From Cryptomeria japonica (lineage: Eukaryota; Streptophyta; Pinopsida; Cupressales; Cupressaceae): DNA of 64,000 nucleotides. The notes beneath the pieces are model-generated. The model was not told the origin of the DNA, did no database searches, and was given only the letters and a program-made list of their open reading frames with translations. Below are positions 12,586 to 23,204 of the stretch, in pieces. The stretch lies in the NCBI RefSeq assembly GCF_030272615.1, contig NC_081409.1, positions 528,670,291 through 528,734,290 of the forward strand. The letters are read 5' to 3'. The stretch's first letter is position 1, and each line of letters begins with the position of its first letter. A program made the translations under genes and the position numbers.

Positions 12586-13113
12586 TCTGGAAAATACAAT
12601 TTTTTATTGATTTCGAATATTAAGTTTTACAAATTTCAACCACAACCACCTCCACATGAGTTTGTTGAGGATTTTTATAGTTTTCCCAACATGTTAAAAC
12701 TTATTTTAGATGGTTATGAACATTGGGCAACTAATTACAACAACTTTTTGAAAAGTTGCTTTACAAATTGACAACTTTGTCAATTTTTGACAATTTTTGA
12801 CAATTTTTGCATTTTGCCTTTCAAACTAATTTTATCATCAACCTAGGGACCTAAACACATTGAAATGGATCTAAATAGACCAAAACAACCTTGAATCCCT
12901 AATTCTACTCATCCTAAGTCCCTTTGACCATAGTTGACCATAGGGTTTATAATGCACCCTAGGCCACTAGGCCTTACAAAATGGACAATTAGGACCTTAT
13001 TACAAAACAAAACATAAAAAAAGGATTCTTTGATCCTTCCCAACACCTTGATATCAAAAACATGAAGTTTTCAATCAATAAATTATGAAATTGAGGCTTG
13101 TGCCCCTGCACCA
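12586..13113 (-). repeat. partial gypsy LTR, reversed; right arm of a palindrome
   Basis: Reverse complement of 12054-12583 and direct copy of about 6040-6569. The two arms make a near-palindrome of about 1.06 kb centred at 12584; the partners share three bases (CAG) at the junction. The right end, CCTGCACCA, abuts the CTTCC duplication, so this arm is a genuine outer terminus. Confidence 0.8.
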
Positions 13114-13250
13114 CTTCCCTTATAATTATGAGGAATTATATATTTCCTTCTGAGAGATATTGTCCCATGTGTTGTTGTGAAACACACAATTTGTGAAGCT
13201 TCATCAGTTTACAAAATTTTCACCCAACAATACTGCAAAACCTTTTGGAA
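13114..13250 (+). repeat. LTR-like arm X, plus copy (right part) with CTTCC duplication
   Basis: The first five bases are the right CTTCC duplication. The rest continues arm X from 4976 and matches the reverse complement of about 18365-18490; shared landmarks are CCTTCTGAGAGATATT, TTTACAAAATTTTCACCCAA and the following ATACT. The homology stops at about 13250. Confidence 0.75.
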
Positions 13251-13640
13251 ACATTATTAGCCAAACAAAGAGTGTTGGGACCAATGAGAACACATCCTCA
13301 TCCATAATCATCAATCTCCATCCAAAAGATATTTTCATTATACCATCACAATAGAATCACCAATAGTAATATAATATCTTAGATAGAGTGTAGACATTAG
13401 ACACTAAAGAAGGTGGACATCCAATGCCCAAATTAACTACAACAATCAATCATCAGTACAACATCCCAACTTTCTCATCAAAACTATAGAAATACAAACT
13501 CTACATATGACCACATATCAACAACATCATCAGTAATCAATGACATAAATGGCCATACAATCAACTGCCCAAACATCATCAAGGACAACACATATTGTTA
13601 GACACCAGGTTGACATCAATGATAACACATATTGCCAACA
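13251..13640 (-). repeat. candidate 3' LTR remnant of the decayed copia
   Basis: On the minus strand this begins TGTTGGCAATATGTG, immediately after a purine-rich tract (13641-13655, read GAAAAAGGTGGATA). TGTTGG starts also mark the LTRs of copia A and the pol-less elements here. It runs into arm X at 13250, and I could not match it base by base to the 5' LTR at 18055-19240, so the assignment is tentative. Confidence 0.45.
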
Positions 13641-13959
13641 TTATCCACCTTTTTCATTGATGACAACACAACAACATAACCTCCTCATATCAATAATATT
13701 TATCCTCCTTTAATATCAAGGACAAAGGGCACATAGAACGATCATCATTTCAGGATCAAAATAGTTCTCTCCTTTTAGTAGTGAATCTATCATAGCAGAT
13801 ATCTCTTTGCAACAATCCAAAACATTCTAGTAACAACAAACCAACCAATTGCTCCCCTTGAAAGTAGCACACAACATCAATCTAGGAATAAGGATATATC
13901 TTAAAATTCTCCCATTGGATAGATGCACTACCATATCCATGTTAGTTAGAAGGAGGGGC
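13641..13959 (-). other. copia 3' untranslated region with weak polypurine tract
   Basis: Non-coding sequence between the RNase H end of the minus-strand copia and its candidate 3' LTR. The tract at 13641-13655 is a weak PPT candidate. No other feature was seen. Confidence 0.4.
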
Positions 13960-15610
13960 AATAACCCCTAGCTTCTATCAAAGATACTCAAAAGTATCCT
14001 TTAAAAGTGCCTTAGGGAAAATATCTGCAATTGGATCCTTAGTAGGTACATACTCTAATTTGAATTCCTTCTCTATAACTTTATCACTCAATTAGTGGTG
14101 TCAGATAGAAATATGTTTGGTTTTTAATGCATTATAGATTTCTTTAAAATATTGATTGCACTTGTAATATCACACATAATGGGGATGTGCTCATCATAAA
14201 CTACCTTGACATCCTTCAAATTCTTCTTCATCCACATCACCTAAGTGTGGTAGGATGGTGCAGAAATATACTCTACTTCTATGATAGATAAAGACACTAA
14301 ATCTTGCTTCTTGTTGAACCAAGAGACCAATCTACCTCCCAACAAAAATGTATTTTCATTGGTACTTCTTCTATCATCCATGCAACCAATCTAATTAACA
14401 TCTATATAAGCCATGAGTGATAAATCACCTTCCTATTTGTACCATATGCCATAGTCTAGAGTTCCCTTCAAATATCTAAATATTCTTTGATAGCCACCTC
14501 ATGAGATTTATTAGGATTTTCCTGATATCTAGATACCATACAAATTGTTTGCATAATATCTGGTCTAGAAGTAGTTAAATATAACAAAGCAACAATCATA
14601 GATCTATTTTGAGTCTAATCAACATTCATAGATCCTTCATCCTTACTCAAGTGGCAACTAATAGCCATGGGGGTATTCATTGGTTTAGCATTCTCCATAC
14701 CAAATATCTTTAACATCTCCTTAACATACTTTTCTTGACAAATAAAGATTCCATCATCTAATTGATCAACTTGAAGACCAAGAAATAAATTCAATTCACC
14801 AATCATTGACATTTCAAATTTGTTATGCATTTATTTTGCAAACCTTTTATATGCCTTATCTTCACCTCCAAATATAATATCATCAACACATACAACTACT
14901 ATAAACTACCATCCTCCATTTTGAAATAAATATTACTATCAATAGTACCTTTCTTGAATCTTTAATGCAGTACATATTTGTCTAACCTAGCATACCAAGC
15001 CATAGGAGCTTGTTTAAGACCATACAGTTCCTTCTTCAATATTCATACCATGTTCAGATCATTTCTCAACTAAAATTCATTAGGTTGTCCTATATATACT
15101 TCCTCTTCCAATTCTCCATTCATAAAAGTTGACTTGTCATCCATCTAATATACCATGAAATTATTATGAGAAGAAAAGGCTAAGAACATTTTGATTGCCT
15201 CTATTCTATCTATCAGAACAAAAATCTCCTCAAAATCAATGCCTTCAACTTGAGAATATACTTTGCACACCAATCTGGCCTTATTCCTTGTTACTTTCCC
15301 TTCCTCATTAAGTTTGTTCTAGAACACCCATTTAGTCCCAATCACTTTCTTGTCATCAGGTCTGGGAACAAGTTCCCATGTATAATTCTTCTCAATCTGA
15401 TCAAGTTATTCTTCCATAGCTTTCATCCATCCTTCATCCTTACATGTATCCAGAAACTATTAGGCTCAACTTCATATAAAATATAAATATTTACTTGTTC
15501 ACTTACCTTAGCAAGTCTCCTTCTAGTTTGTACTCCATTCTTTCCACAAGTGATCTGATCCTCGGAGTGATTCTTCTTAACATATTTTGTCATATTCTTA
15601 AGGGTCATTT
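13960..15610 (-). pseudogene. copia reverse transcriptase and RNase H (decayed)
   Basis: C-terminal part of a Ty1/copia polyprotein, readable in pieces. Around 15000 the sequence encodes YGLKQAP. At about 14870-14895 a VDDIIFG catalytic box is intact. The 14615-14830 segment reads SMIGELNLFLGLQVDQ and KEMLKIFGMENAKPMNTPM, standard copia RT palm and thumb sequence. RNase H fragments end near 13960. Stops and frameshifts occur every 100-300 bp. The order along the minus strand (gag, protease, integrase, RT) is diagnostic of copia. Confidence 0.8.
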
Positions 15611-15959
15611 CTGATTCCTTTCTTCTATTTTCTTTTCCTCTCCATTTTCTTCTTCTTCTTCAACACAAACAACAATATCAGGTCCAAAATCGTCTGGAAC
15701 TAGGAAAGGTTGCTACCAATCTTCATCTACTCTAGCATTTTCACTTTCAACTATCTTCTTGAGCCTTTTTTTTTAACATTTGTAGGTCTTTCTTCTTGTA
15801 GATTATATAAGAAAAATTCCTTCATCAACTCTTGCATCAAACTTTCCAAGATCATCTTAATCTCTCATGATATAACATTTGCGTCCAACAATTTTCAATA
15901 CTTGATAGTAGCAAGTCTCTTATGTCATATCTCATAAGGATTCTTAGAATGGTTCTCTC

Positions 15960-16600
15960 ACTTTCACTATGTTAATAGTGTATGCAACAGTATGCACAAC
16001 TTCCTTCCAATAAACATCTAGTAGATTAGCATCCTTCAACATCATTCTAGTCATCTCTTAAAGTGTCCTATTTTAGCAATTTCATTCTACTATGGTGTCC
16101 TAGGAGTAGAAAAATGTCTCCTAATACCATTCTCTTCACAAAACCTTTCAAACTCACTTGATGTAAATTATCCTCCTCTATCGGACCTTAAGCATTTGAT
16201 CTTTGCATCCATTTGATTCTCAGCCATAGACTTGAATATCTTAAATCCATCTAAAGATTTGGTTTTTCTCTTGGAAAAATAACCCATCTCGCTATAGAGT
16301 AATCATCAACAAGAACCATAATGTCCATTAAGTGCTCTTGTTCTAGTAGGTCCACATAGATTAGTATTTACCAACTCCAAAGGTTTTGAAGAAGAAAACA
16401 CCTTGCTCTTGAATCATGTCCTTGTTTTCTTTCCCATCTGACATTCCCTACATAAAGTGTTAGCAGGCTTGGTGATCATTGAAAAATATTTTCTTTCTTG
16501 TGTGGAACTGATCTTTACCATGTTATCAAAATTTATGTGTCCCAACCTCTTATGCCACAACCAACTCTCACTATCTTGAGAAATCAAGCAACTGTTATTT
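15960..16600 (-). pseudogene. copia integrase region (decayed)
   Basis: Short in-frame pieces of integrase are visible on the minus strand. They include IMVLVDDYS near 16305, corresponding to the catalytic-core segment after the first Asp, and a histidine-bearing GAG-pre-integrase piece near 16540-16560. No continuous frame survives. Position between the protease and RT fragments supports the call. Confidence 0.65.
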
Positions 16601-16733
16601 TTTTTCTTCCCTCAAGTAATACATATTTCCATCAGTTCATGTTCCTTCTACAATCTCTCTTCTAGAGTTACCTTTTCTAATCTCATAGCCCTTATCATCA
16701 AATGTAAGTCTATATCCTTTATTACACATCTAA

Positions 16734-17994
16734 CTAACATTGAGAATATTGTGCCTCAAACCCTTTACATACTAAACATCCTCTGTCCTTATCTTCCCAA
16801 CAATGGATATTATTCCTTTTCCATTGATGAGTGGATTCCACAATACCAAACTTAATAGATCCACTATTCTTTTCTTCAAGGTTGATAAGCATCCTTCTAT
16901 CACTAGTCATGTGATTAGAGAAACCACTATCAATCACCCAAATATTTGATTCTTCTTTAGCATGCAAAGAAAACCTCACTATCAGAAATCTTTCCTTGTT
17001 CTCATCAAGTTGTCAAATATTGGTTTCCTCATCATCATAAACTTTCATAGCCATAAATAGATTCTCATCACTAGAGTCATTACAGCCCTCATCTTCAGAT
17101 GAATGACCACTTTCTTTGGAGTAAAAACTTCTTTTAGGTTTATCCTCTCTATTATCTATCTTCTTTCCTTTATCATTTCTTCTTCTATTGCTTTCTTCTC
17201 TATAAGGACATATAGCCGCAAAATGATTGATCCTTCCATAATTGAAACATTTCAAAGGTAACTTATCTATGTATTTGTTAGTGCCCTTCTTTAGCCTTCT
17301 TACAAAGTTTTCTTATGCATCGTTAGGGTTTTCATCTAGGTCAACATCATCTTCCTTCTTTCTCACTTTGAATTATTCCTTCCTTCTTTGAATTATCTTG
17401 CACAGCATTCCTCATCTCAAAGGAATATAGAGCTCCATACTATTGATCCATATTGTAACTATCCAAATCTTCACTTTCTTCAATGGTTGATACCTTAGGA
17501 ATAAAATATTTAGTAAAGAGTTTAGATTACCTTTTTCACTTTATCTTCTTTCAACTCTCCACCAACGGCTTTGATTCTAGTGACAACATTAGCTACCTAG
17601 TGCATGTGGCTATTGATACCTTCATCTTGACAAATCCTCAAGTTCTTAAATCTATTCTTTAGATTCTACAACTTGAATTTATTTATCTTTTTATCTCCTT
17701 CATAAATGATACTAAGCTTCTCCCACATTGCCTTGACAAATTTGCATTCCATCACCTTCAAAAGTTTAGTATCAGACTATCCACTTATAATTGCATTCCT
17801 CACCTTTTCATTATTCACATATGCCTTGATCTCATCAGAAGTAGAGATAGGATGATTGGGTTTAGTATAACCATCCACAACAGAGTCCCAAATACCATAC
17901 TCCATAGAGTTCAAATATGATTCCATCCTCATCTTCTAAAAAGAGTAGTTTGTCCCATCAAACTTGAGAATCTTGTAGGATCCTTCTTGTGCCA
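16734..17994 (-). pseudogene. copia gag and protease (decayed)
   Basis: The start is ATG at 17994, 45 bp after the PBS, reading MAQEGSYKILKFDGTNYSF, the usual copia Gag opening. A zinc knuckle (17220-17255) reads CFNYGRINHFAAIC, with the second Cys replaced by Tyr. The protease at 16850-16950 keeps WVIDSGFSNHMTSD with the DSG triad. Several stops and frameshifts break the frame. Confidence 0.8.
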
Positions 17995-18038
17995 TCTCGT
18001 ATCTACCTCAAGCACTAATCTTCTTTTGAAGGAACTCG

Positions 18039-18050
18039 ACTCTTATACCA
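18039..18050 (-). promoter_or_regulatory. degenerate primer-binding site of the decayed copia
   Basis: On the minus strand TGGTATAAGAGT, two mismatches from the tRNA-Met type site TGGTATCAGAGC, four bases after the LTR end. Confidence 0.75.
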
Positions 18051-18054
18051 ATTA

Positions 18055-19240
18055 TTGAACATGCCTTATGATTGAGAGGAGGCGCTAAATCATTCTGGAC
18101 CTAAAAACACTTTACTTAAACTTTTAATCTCCAAAACATGATCAACATATATTTAAATTTATCATTAGAAAGGAAACATGGAACCATAAAACACAATGCA
18201 CAAGAGAACACAAAATTTACTTGGAAAACCCTAAACATGGAAAAACCATGGTGAGAGTTAACTCACAATATATATGAAATTATTACAATTTTTTTTAGGA
18301 AACCAATACCAAGGAAGCACACTGCCACCTAGAAGACTTGCAAGTTGAGATGCACCATCCCAATGAAAGATACTATTGGGTGAAAATTTTGTAAACAAAT
18401 GAAGGTTCATAAAATGTGTATTTCACAATAGAACTTGAGATAATATCTTTCAGAAGGCAAGATATGATCTCTCCTAACTGTAAGGGAAGGCTCTCCCTTT
18501 CTACTACAATTACTTTCTATTCTATCTACCTATTAACATGACACTATTCTAGGATGAAACAACAACTTAATTCTCTTTTTTCAGAACCATTTATATCTAA
18601 TTCTCTTTCAATAACAAATTTCCTTAATTAACAACTATACGCTTGTATTAATATTAAAATTAATCTAACTATGAAGTAGAGTGTCCTTGAAATAACAAAG
18701 TCTTCCATTACTTCCCTTTTTCTTTGAAAAATGACCTAGGGATGGGAATTATACACACTAAGAGCTCAATCATTCTTTTTAATACAAAACTCCTATCAAC
18801 CATTGTAACCCAAATATATTATCAGCTCAAACTTACAAATATATTAAAAGAACTTCTACTCTAACCAAATAATCCATACAACACAAAGACTATACTTTTT
18901 ATTTTTCCAATACAAATTCCTGAGATAACTTGCAAAAGCTCAAAGACTTAAAACAACCTTCTCTCAACCAATTTCTAATTCTTGAATTTTCAAAGTAACT
19001 CAAAGATTATTTGTAAATACTCAAAAAACTTTTCAATATCTAACACCAAGAACTATACTCAATTTTAATCATCCAATAAAATATGATACCAATGACATAA
19101 GACCATTCATACCATACATAAGTTTGTTCTCAAAACAAAGTTTGAATTCCAAGCTTATCTCCTTTTTTATTAAATTGTAAATTTTACAAAATGAACACCA
19201 AATCTCAATTTGTTCTTCACTTTGGCAGAGTTTTGTTGCA
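18055..19240 (-). repeat. copia 5' LTR containing arm X
   Basis: On the minus strand the LTR ends GGCATGTTCA just before the PBS. Its first two thirds (18365-19240) are arm X, whose inverted copy lies at 4235-4976 plus 13114-13250. The last 300 bp (18055-18365) have no second copy in the window. The 5' boundary at about 19240 is set only by the end of homology; no clear TG start was seen. Confidence 0.6.
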
Positions 19241-19560
19241 TAAACAATGATGGAAAAAGGATCCTTATTACAATAATAATACTCATATATATGGAAGAGG
19301 GTTGCAACATGAAAATAAGAAACTACAACTAATCTAAGACTAAGTCAAAGAAAGAGTTCAATTTGACTGAGGAATTGTGCACTCATCACATGCACATGAG
19401 TATATACAAAATGACGCCAAAGGTGTCGATTGACATATCAAAATGCCATTGAGAAAAACATGAAAAATAACTAAGTGTCATTTTCCTCAAGTTGAATCTT
19501 GCTTCGGGAAATATTCAAACTTCTACAAGGAAATATTCATTTGAACTCCATTGGGTCCTT
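19241..19560. other. AT-rich non-coding stretch
   Basis: Between the copia LTR and the minus-strand ORF remnants. On the minus strand it reads like untranslated or LTR sequence (a GGCGTCATTTTGTATATAC segment), but I see no boundary or coding content. Confidence 0.35.
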
Positions 19561-21445
19561 GGGTATTACTGGTGATGACCTTGACCCTGGTGATGGAATC
19601 CTCCAAATCAATGCAACACTTCCTATGTTTCTTCGGAAGTGAATCCAAAAAATCCAAGATGAACTATAGATCAAGTAATTTATCAATTGATAATAAAGAT
19701 AAGTCCTCCTTAATAAACCTCGGCAGTTACAAGAAAGTTGAATTCCATAATAATTTCATCCACATCAAGGACCTTTTCATTCTCATCTAAGAAAGCACAT
19801 GGAATTTCAGAGATTTTAGCAACAATCTCCTTCTTCTTATCAGCACATTCTCTTTGGATTTTCCTCATATCCTTGACCAATCATTGTAGGATATTCATCT
19901 GATGATCCAATGCCTCTTACTTCTCAATATACATTTTCCATGAAGGGATAACACCATTTTGAATGAGATCATCCAGATCATAATCTTCAAATTTCAACCA
20001 AGCTTCAAAATATTTCTCTTGTGTTTCAAGTTCCTGGGAGAAGACTCCTATGGTGCTATCCACCTCTATTCTTACAGTTTCAACATTACTAACAATGGTG
20101 CAAGTTTAGCTTATGAGTCGTGTACCTTGACTCAGCATTGTATCCATCCATTCTCCTACAACTCTACTTCATGATGCTACCTTCTTAGCTCTTTTCACAA
20201 CTAGTTCATCCAAAGATGAGGCTACCAGTTTAATATCTTCTTATGACTTAGTTACTTTGATAATAATTGAGATGATCTACTCAATTTGTGCCTTGAGTTG
20301 ATCCTTTTTTTCTTTATCTTCATTATATCTAGATACTAGGGCCTCCAAAGTTGGCTCGGCATCCTGTGTAACAGAATCATGAGTTTGCTTCCCTAGTTCA
20401 ATCCTATGGATCACATCATCTGACTCCCAAATCTTATCAATATCCATGTCTAGGGGAGGAACAGAAACCTCAACAATATTGTTCCTTGCTTTTTCAACCT
20501 TACCCTTGACAAAGCCTTAACCTTCTTGGTAGTCTTAGGTTTGATGAGAACAAGTTAACTAAAATCAAAATCTTCAGGCGAAACTCCTTTCTTTTTTCTC
20601 TTTGGTGCAATGGAAGATAACCATTGTGGAAAAGTCAAATAATCATCCTCACCTACTACCACATCTTGAGAGGGATTGATAGAATCCTAAACAGAGGTTG
20701 TTACAATAAGATATGTCATTATGACAACATTGGTAGGATTTTCAAGGGATGATTCATTTGACCTAGGAGCAGACTCAGTCATAAACTTTTCAAAATTATC
20801 AAGCATAGTGGAAAAAACCTTAGATAATATGGAAAAATTAGAGAAAACATTCTCAATGTTGTCATGAGGAGTGTCTAGGGAAAATTCACTAGCACTAGTA
20901 GAAGATACATGAATAACATTGGTGGAATAAATACAAGCGATCATTGGAGGTTCTGACTCGGAAGTAGAAATAGGAGCTTGCATTATAGATGAAGAAAGAG
21001 GTACTTTGATTAAGGAATCATCTACTTGTGGTAATTATTCTTCATCAAATTCACCTTGTTCTTGATCACCTTGCTAATCCTCTTCTAGTTGTTCAACATC
21101 AATTGGTTCTGCATCAAGATGCTCATCTTCCAATTGTTCATCTAGTACATCAGAATCCTACTTATTTTTTGTTCTAATTTATTATCTTCTTCCCATTGGT
21201 CCAACAGTGTCATCATAATAACCAAAGGAGAAGGGTTTTAATGGAATACCTTTACTTGAAAGTCATACATTTATATTCATAACAGTACTTTTAAACCGAT
21301 CTCTAGTTGAATTTGATTCTTTTTGTGACCATAGGATCAAACGTAGAGGAGTAGAAGAGACCTTTTATTCAACATAGGTAAGATTCAAGACATTACCATC
21401 CTCTTCTAGATCATCGGGGATGTCGGCAAGGTTGAACTCCCTGAT
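19561..21445 (-). pseudogene. decayed coiled-coil protein remnant, C-terminal part
   Basis: The minus strand has Lys/Glu-rich broken frames, the best being 20687-20983 (98 aa, with DNIENVFSNFSILSKVF and MLDNFEKFMTES). Frames to either side also look like coiled coil. It lies downstream of the two larger frames at 21461-22878 and resembles in layout the C-terminal half of the second protein of the pol-less element at 36797-40210. The similarity is one of position and composition, not of clear shared sequence. Confidence 0.4.
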
Positions 21446-21460
21446 TTGATCAACTGTCAA

Positions 21461-22878
21461 TCAGTAATAGTCAAGGTTTATAATGTCATTCTCAAACCTG
21501 CAATCAGTCACAACATCTTCGATATGATGCACATGGACATATGCCTTCTTTATCTTATTTCTCATCCCTCTATAATAAAATTCCTTTCTAGCCTTGAGGA
21601 AATTAATAGTCACTCTTCTCATCTCCTCTTCCATTTCTCTAACCTTGAAGATTGAATTGATATAATATCTACCAATGGTAAGAGTGAATTTAAAACCTAT
21701 TTTATGAGAGCCAGATTGGGCCTCATGAACCACCACCATTTGATGAGCTAGCTCCATCAACACAAATTTGTCAAAGTGATATCTAGGGAGCATGAAAGGC
21801 TCACCATTGAAACACCCAACCCTGATATATGTAAAGGTTGGAAATTGTAGGAACATGCATCCATATTGATTCACCACCTCCCAAGCATGATCAGATACCC
21901 TTCTATTGTACAAATTATTATTCAACATACACATGTAGTATCCAAATAAAGCATCATTTACTCTCTGGAAATGATTGTGACTAGTCTTCAGTATCAACTA
22001 GGAATAGTACTCGTGCACAACAACTTTCCTTCTATCACCTTTATGGATAGATCTGGAAAATTCTTCATTGAGGCTATAGCATACACCAAGTAGGAGGTCA
22101 TGTAAAACTTGAGAGTGGTGAGCACCTTAGAGAGCTAATCACAAATGACATCATTGATTTGTTTCCCCTATAATATCTTCTCCTTATTCTGTCTGATCAC
22201 ATGGATATATTGATATATCCATTTATAGTAAGTGTTAGAAATGGGAATAACTTTCACCCTACTTTAGAGAGTTATTAAATTGTTAATTTATTCAATGAAG
22301 TCACTTCTTGGAAGAGTCTCTGGCCATCTGGTGATGGTAGGCCTTGGGGTCTTCAACTAGTTATCATTCATGTTCCACCTACAATTGTTAGAATTTTTAT
22401 CAAAGTAGGCTAGAGCTAATTGAATAGTAACATCTGAATATTTTTCAATATTGGGACACTTGAAAATATTGACGAAGAAGTCCTTGTCCAGCCTAATCAA
22501 CTTCTTTTTGGTTTCATCTTTTACACTATTACTAGCTAGATCAAAGTGGTTTGCAACCACCATGATGAACTCAATATCTTTAGCAGACATGGGGAAAGCT
22601 ACCACTAGATGGATTCCACTCTTGATAATAAATTCTATTTTTCTACAGGAAGCAGGTTTCTCAATTATCTTTAGAAACTCAAATAGGTCAACATGACCTA
22701 TTTTTGTATCCCTTATCTGATTTATATTTGATGTGACTAAAGAGGGCAGGAAGACCAGAATGGGGTCTTGATTTTTAAACTTCATCAACTTCTCACTTGG
22801 AGAAGCTTCTGTCATTTGTACAATGGTAACATTATGATAGGAAAAAACATCAGTCTTATGAAAGTGTAATTTGATCAA
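21461..22878 (-). pseudogene. unknown protein remnant, two frames
   Basis: Two minus-strand frames, 22357-22878 (MIKLHFHKTDVFSYHN...) and 21461-21997 (HNHFQRVNDALFGYYMCML...). They lie in different frames with about 360 bp of broken sequence between, so at least one frameshift separates them. I recognise no enzymatic motif. The globular N-terminal part followed by a coiled-coil C-terminal part parallels the second protein of the pol-less LTR element at 36797-40210, which is my best guess for its family. No LTR of its own was found. Confidence 0.4.
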
Positions 22879-23067
22879 CCATCTCGTTAATATTTATTTG
22901 AACAATCTCCTAAAAATGATGCATTTGAGACCATTAGGGTTTCCAAAAATCTCATAGTAACTTGATATTCCCAAGGTAAATCAAGCTTAAAATCCCAAGT
23001 TATGTGTGTGATAAGTAAAATTCAATTTTATGAGCTTGAAAAATCACTTATGAAAAAGTGTGGCAAT
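22879..23067 (-). other. leader upstream of the unknown ORF remnant
   Basis: Non-coding on both strands. Its last five bases (GCAAT, 23063-23067) adjoin the outer end of the copia B LTR and are a candidate target-site duplication whose partner lies outside the window. Confidence 0.35.
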
Positions 23068-23204
23068 TGTTATTATGAGGATCCGGTTATTACTAAGAGG
23101 GGGGGGACGAATCAACAATAACAATAAACTAATATCTTTTATCAATCTGAAAATACTTCTCAAAAATAGTTCATAACCAGTACCGGTAACTACTCAATCA
23201 CTTA
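23068..23204 (-). repeat. copia B 3' LTR, end part
   Basis: Starts TGTTATTATGAGGATCC on the plus strand and matches the start of the intact-ended copy at 42861 through TACTCAATCACTTA. It is cut at 23204 by copia A and resumes at 30676. ACTTA (23200-23204) is the left target-site duplication of copia A. Confidence 0.85.

Larger units (their letters stand above)
4977..13113 (+). mobile_element. Ty3/gypsy chromovirus with inverted interior
   Basis: An 8,137-bp element bounded by TG...CA and a CTTCC duplication. Its pol order (protease, RT, RNase H, integrase, chromodomain) marks it as a Ty3/gypsy chromovirus. The architecture is abnormal. The left end is a complete LTR in reverse orientation, then a short inverted piece of the pol 3' end, then the last 767 bp of an LTR in forward orientation. 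The PBS and gag-pol follow, then the first 530 bp of a forward LTR and finally the same 528 bp reversed. Both outer termini therefore belong to a minus-strand element while the interior reads plus. The coding region has many stops and lost catalytic residues, so it is inactive. Confidence 0.85.

Noticed and set aside
12054-13113. Palindrome interpreted as a MITE or foldback DNA transposon
   Set aside because: Both arms are the first 530 bp of the gypsy LTR, and the outer end carries the gypsy target duplication.
19561-22878. Active host gene on the minus strand
   Set aside because: Frames are broken and shifted, no splice signals would join them, and the layout parallels the pol-less element protein.
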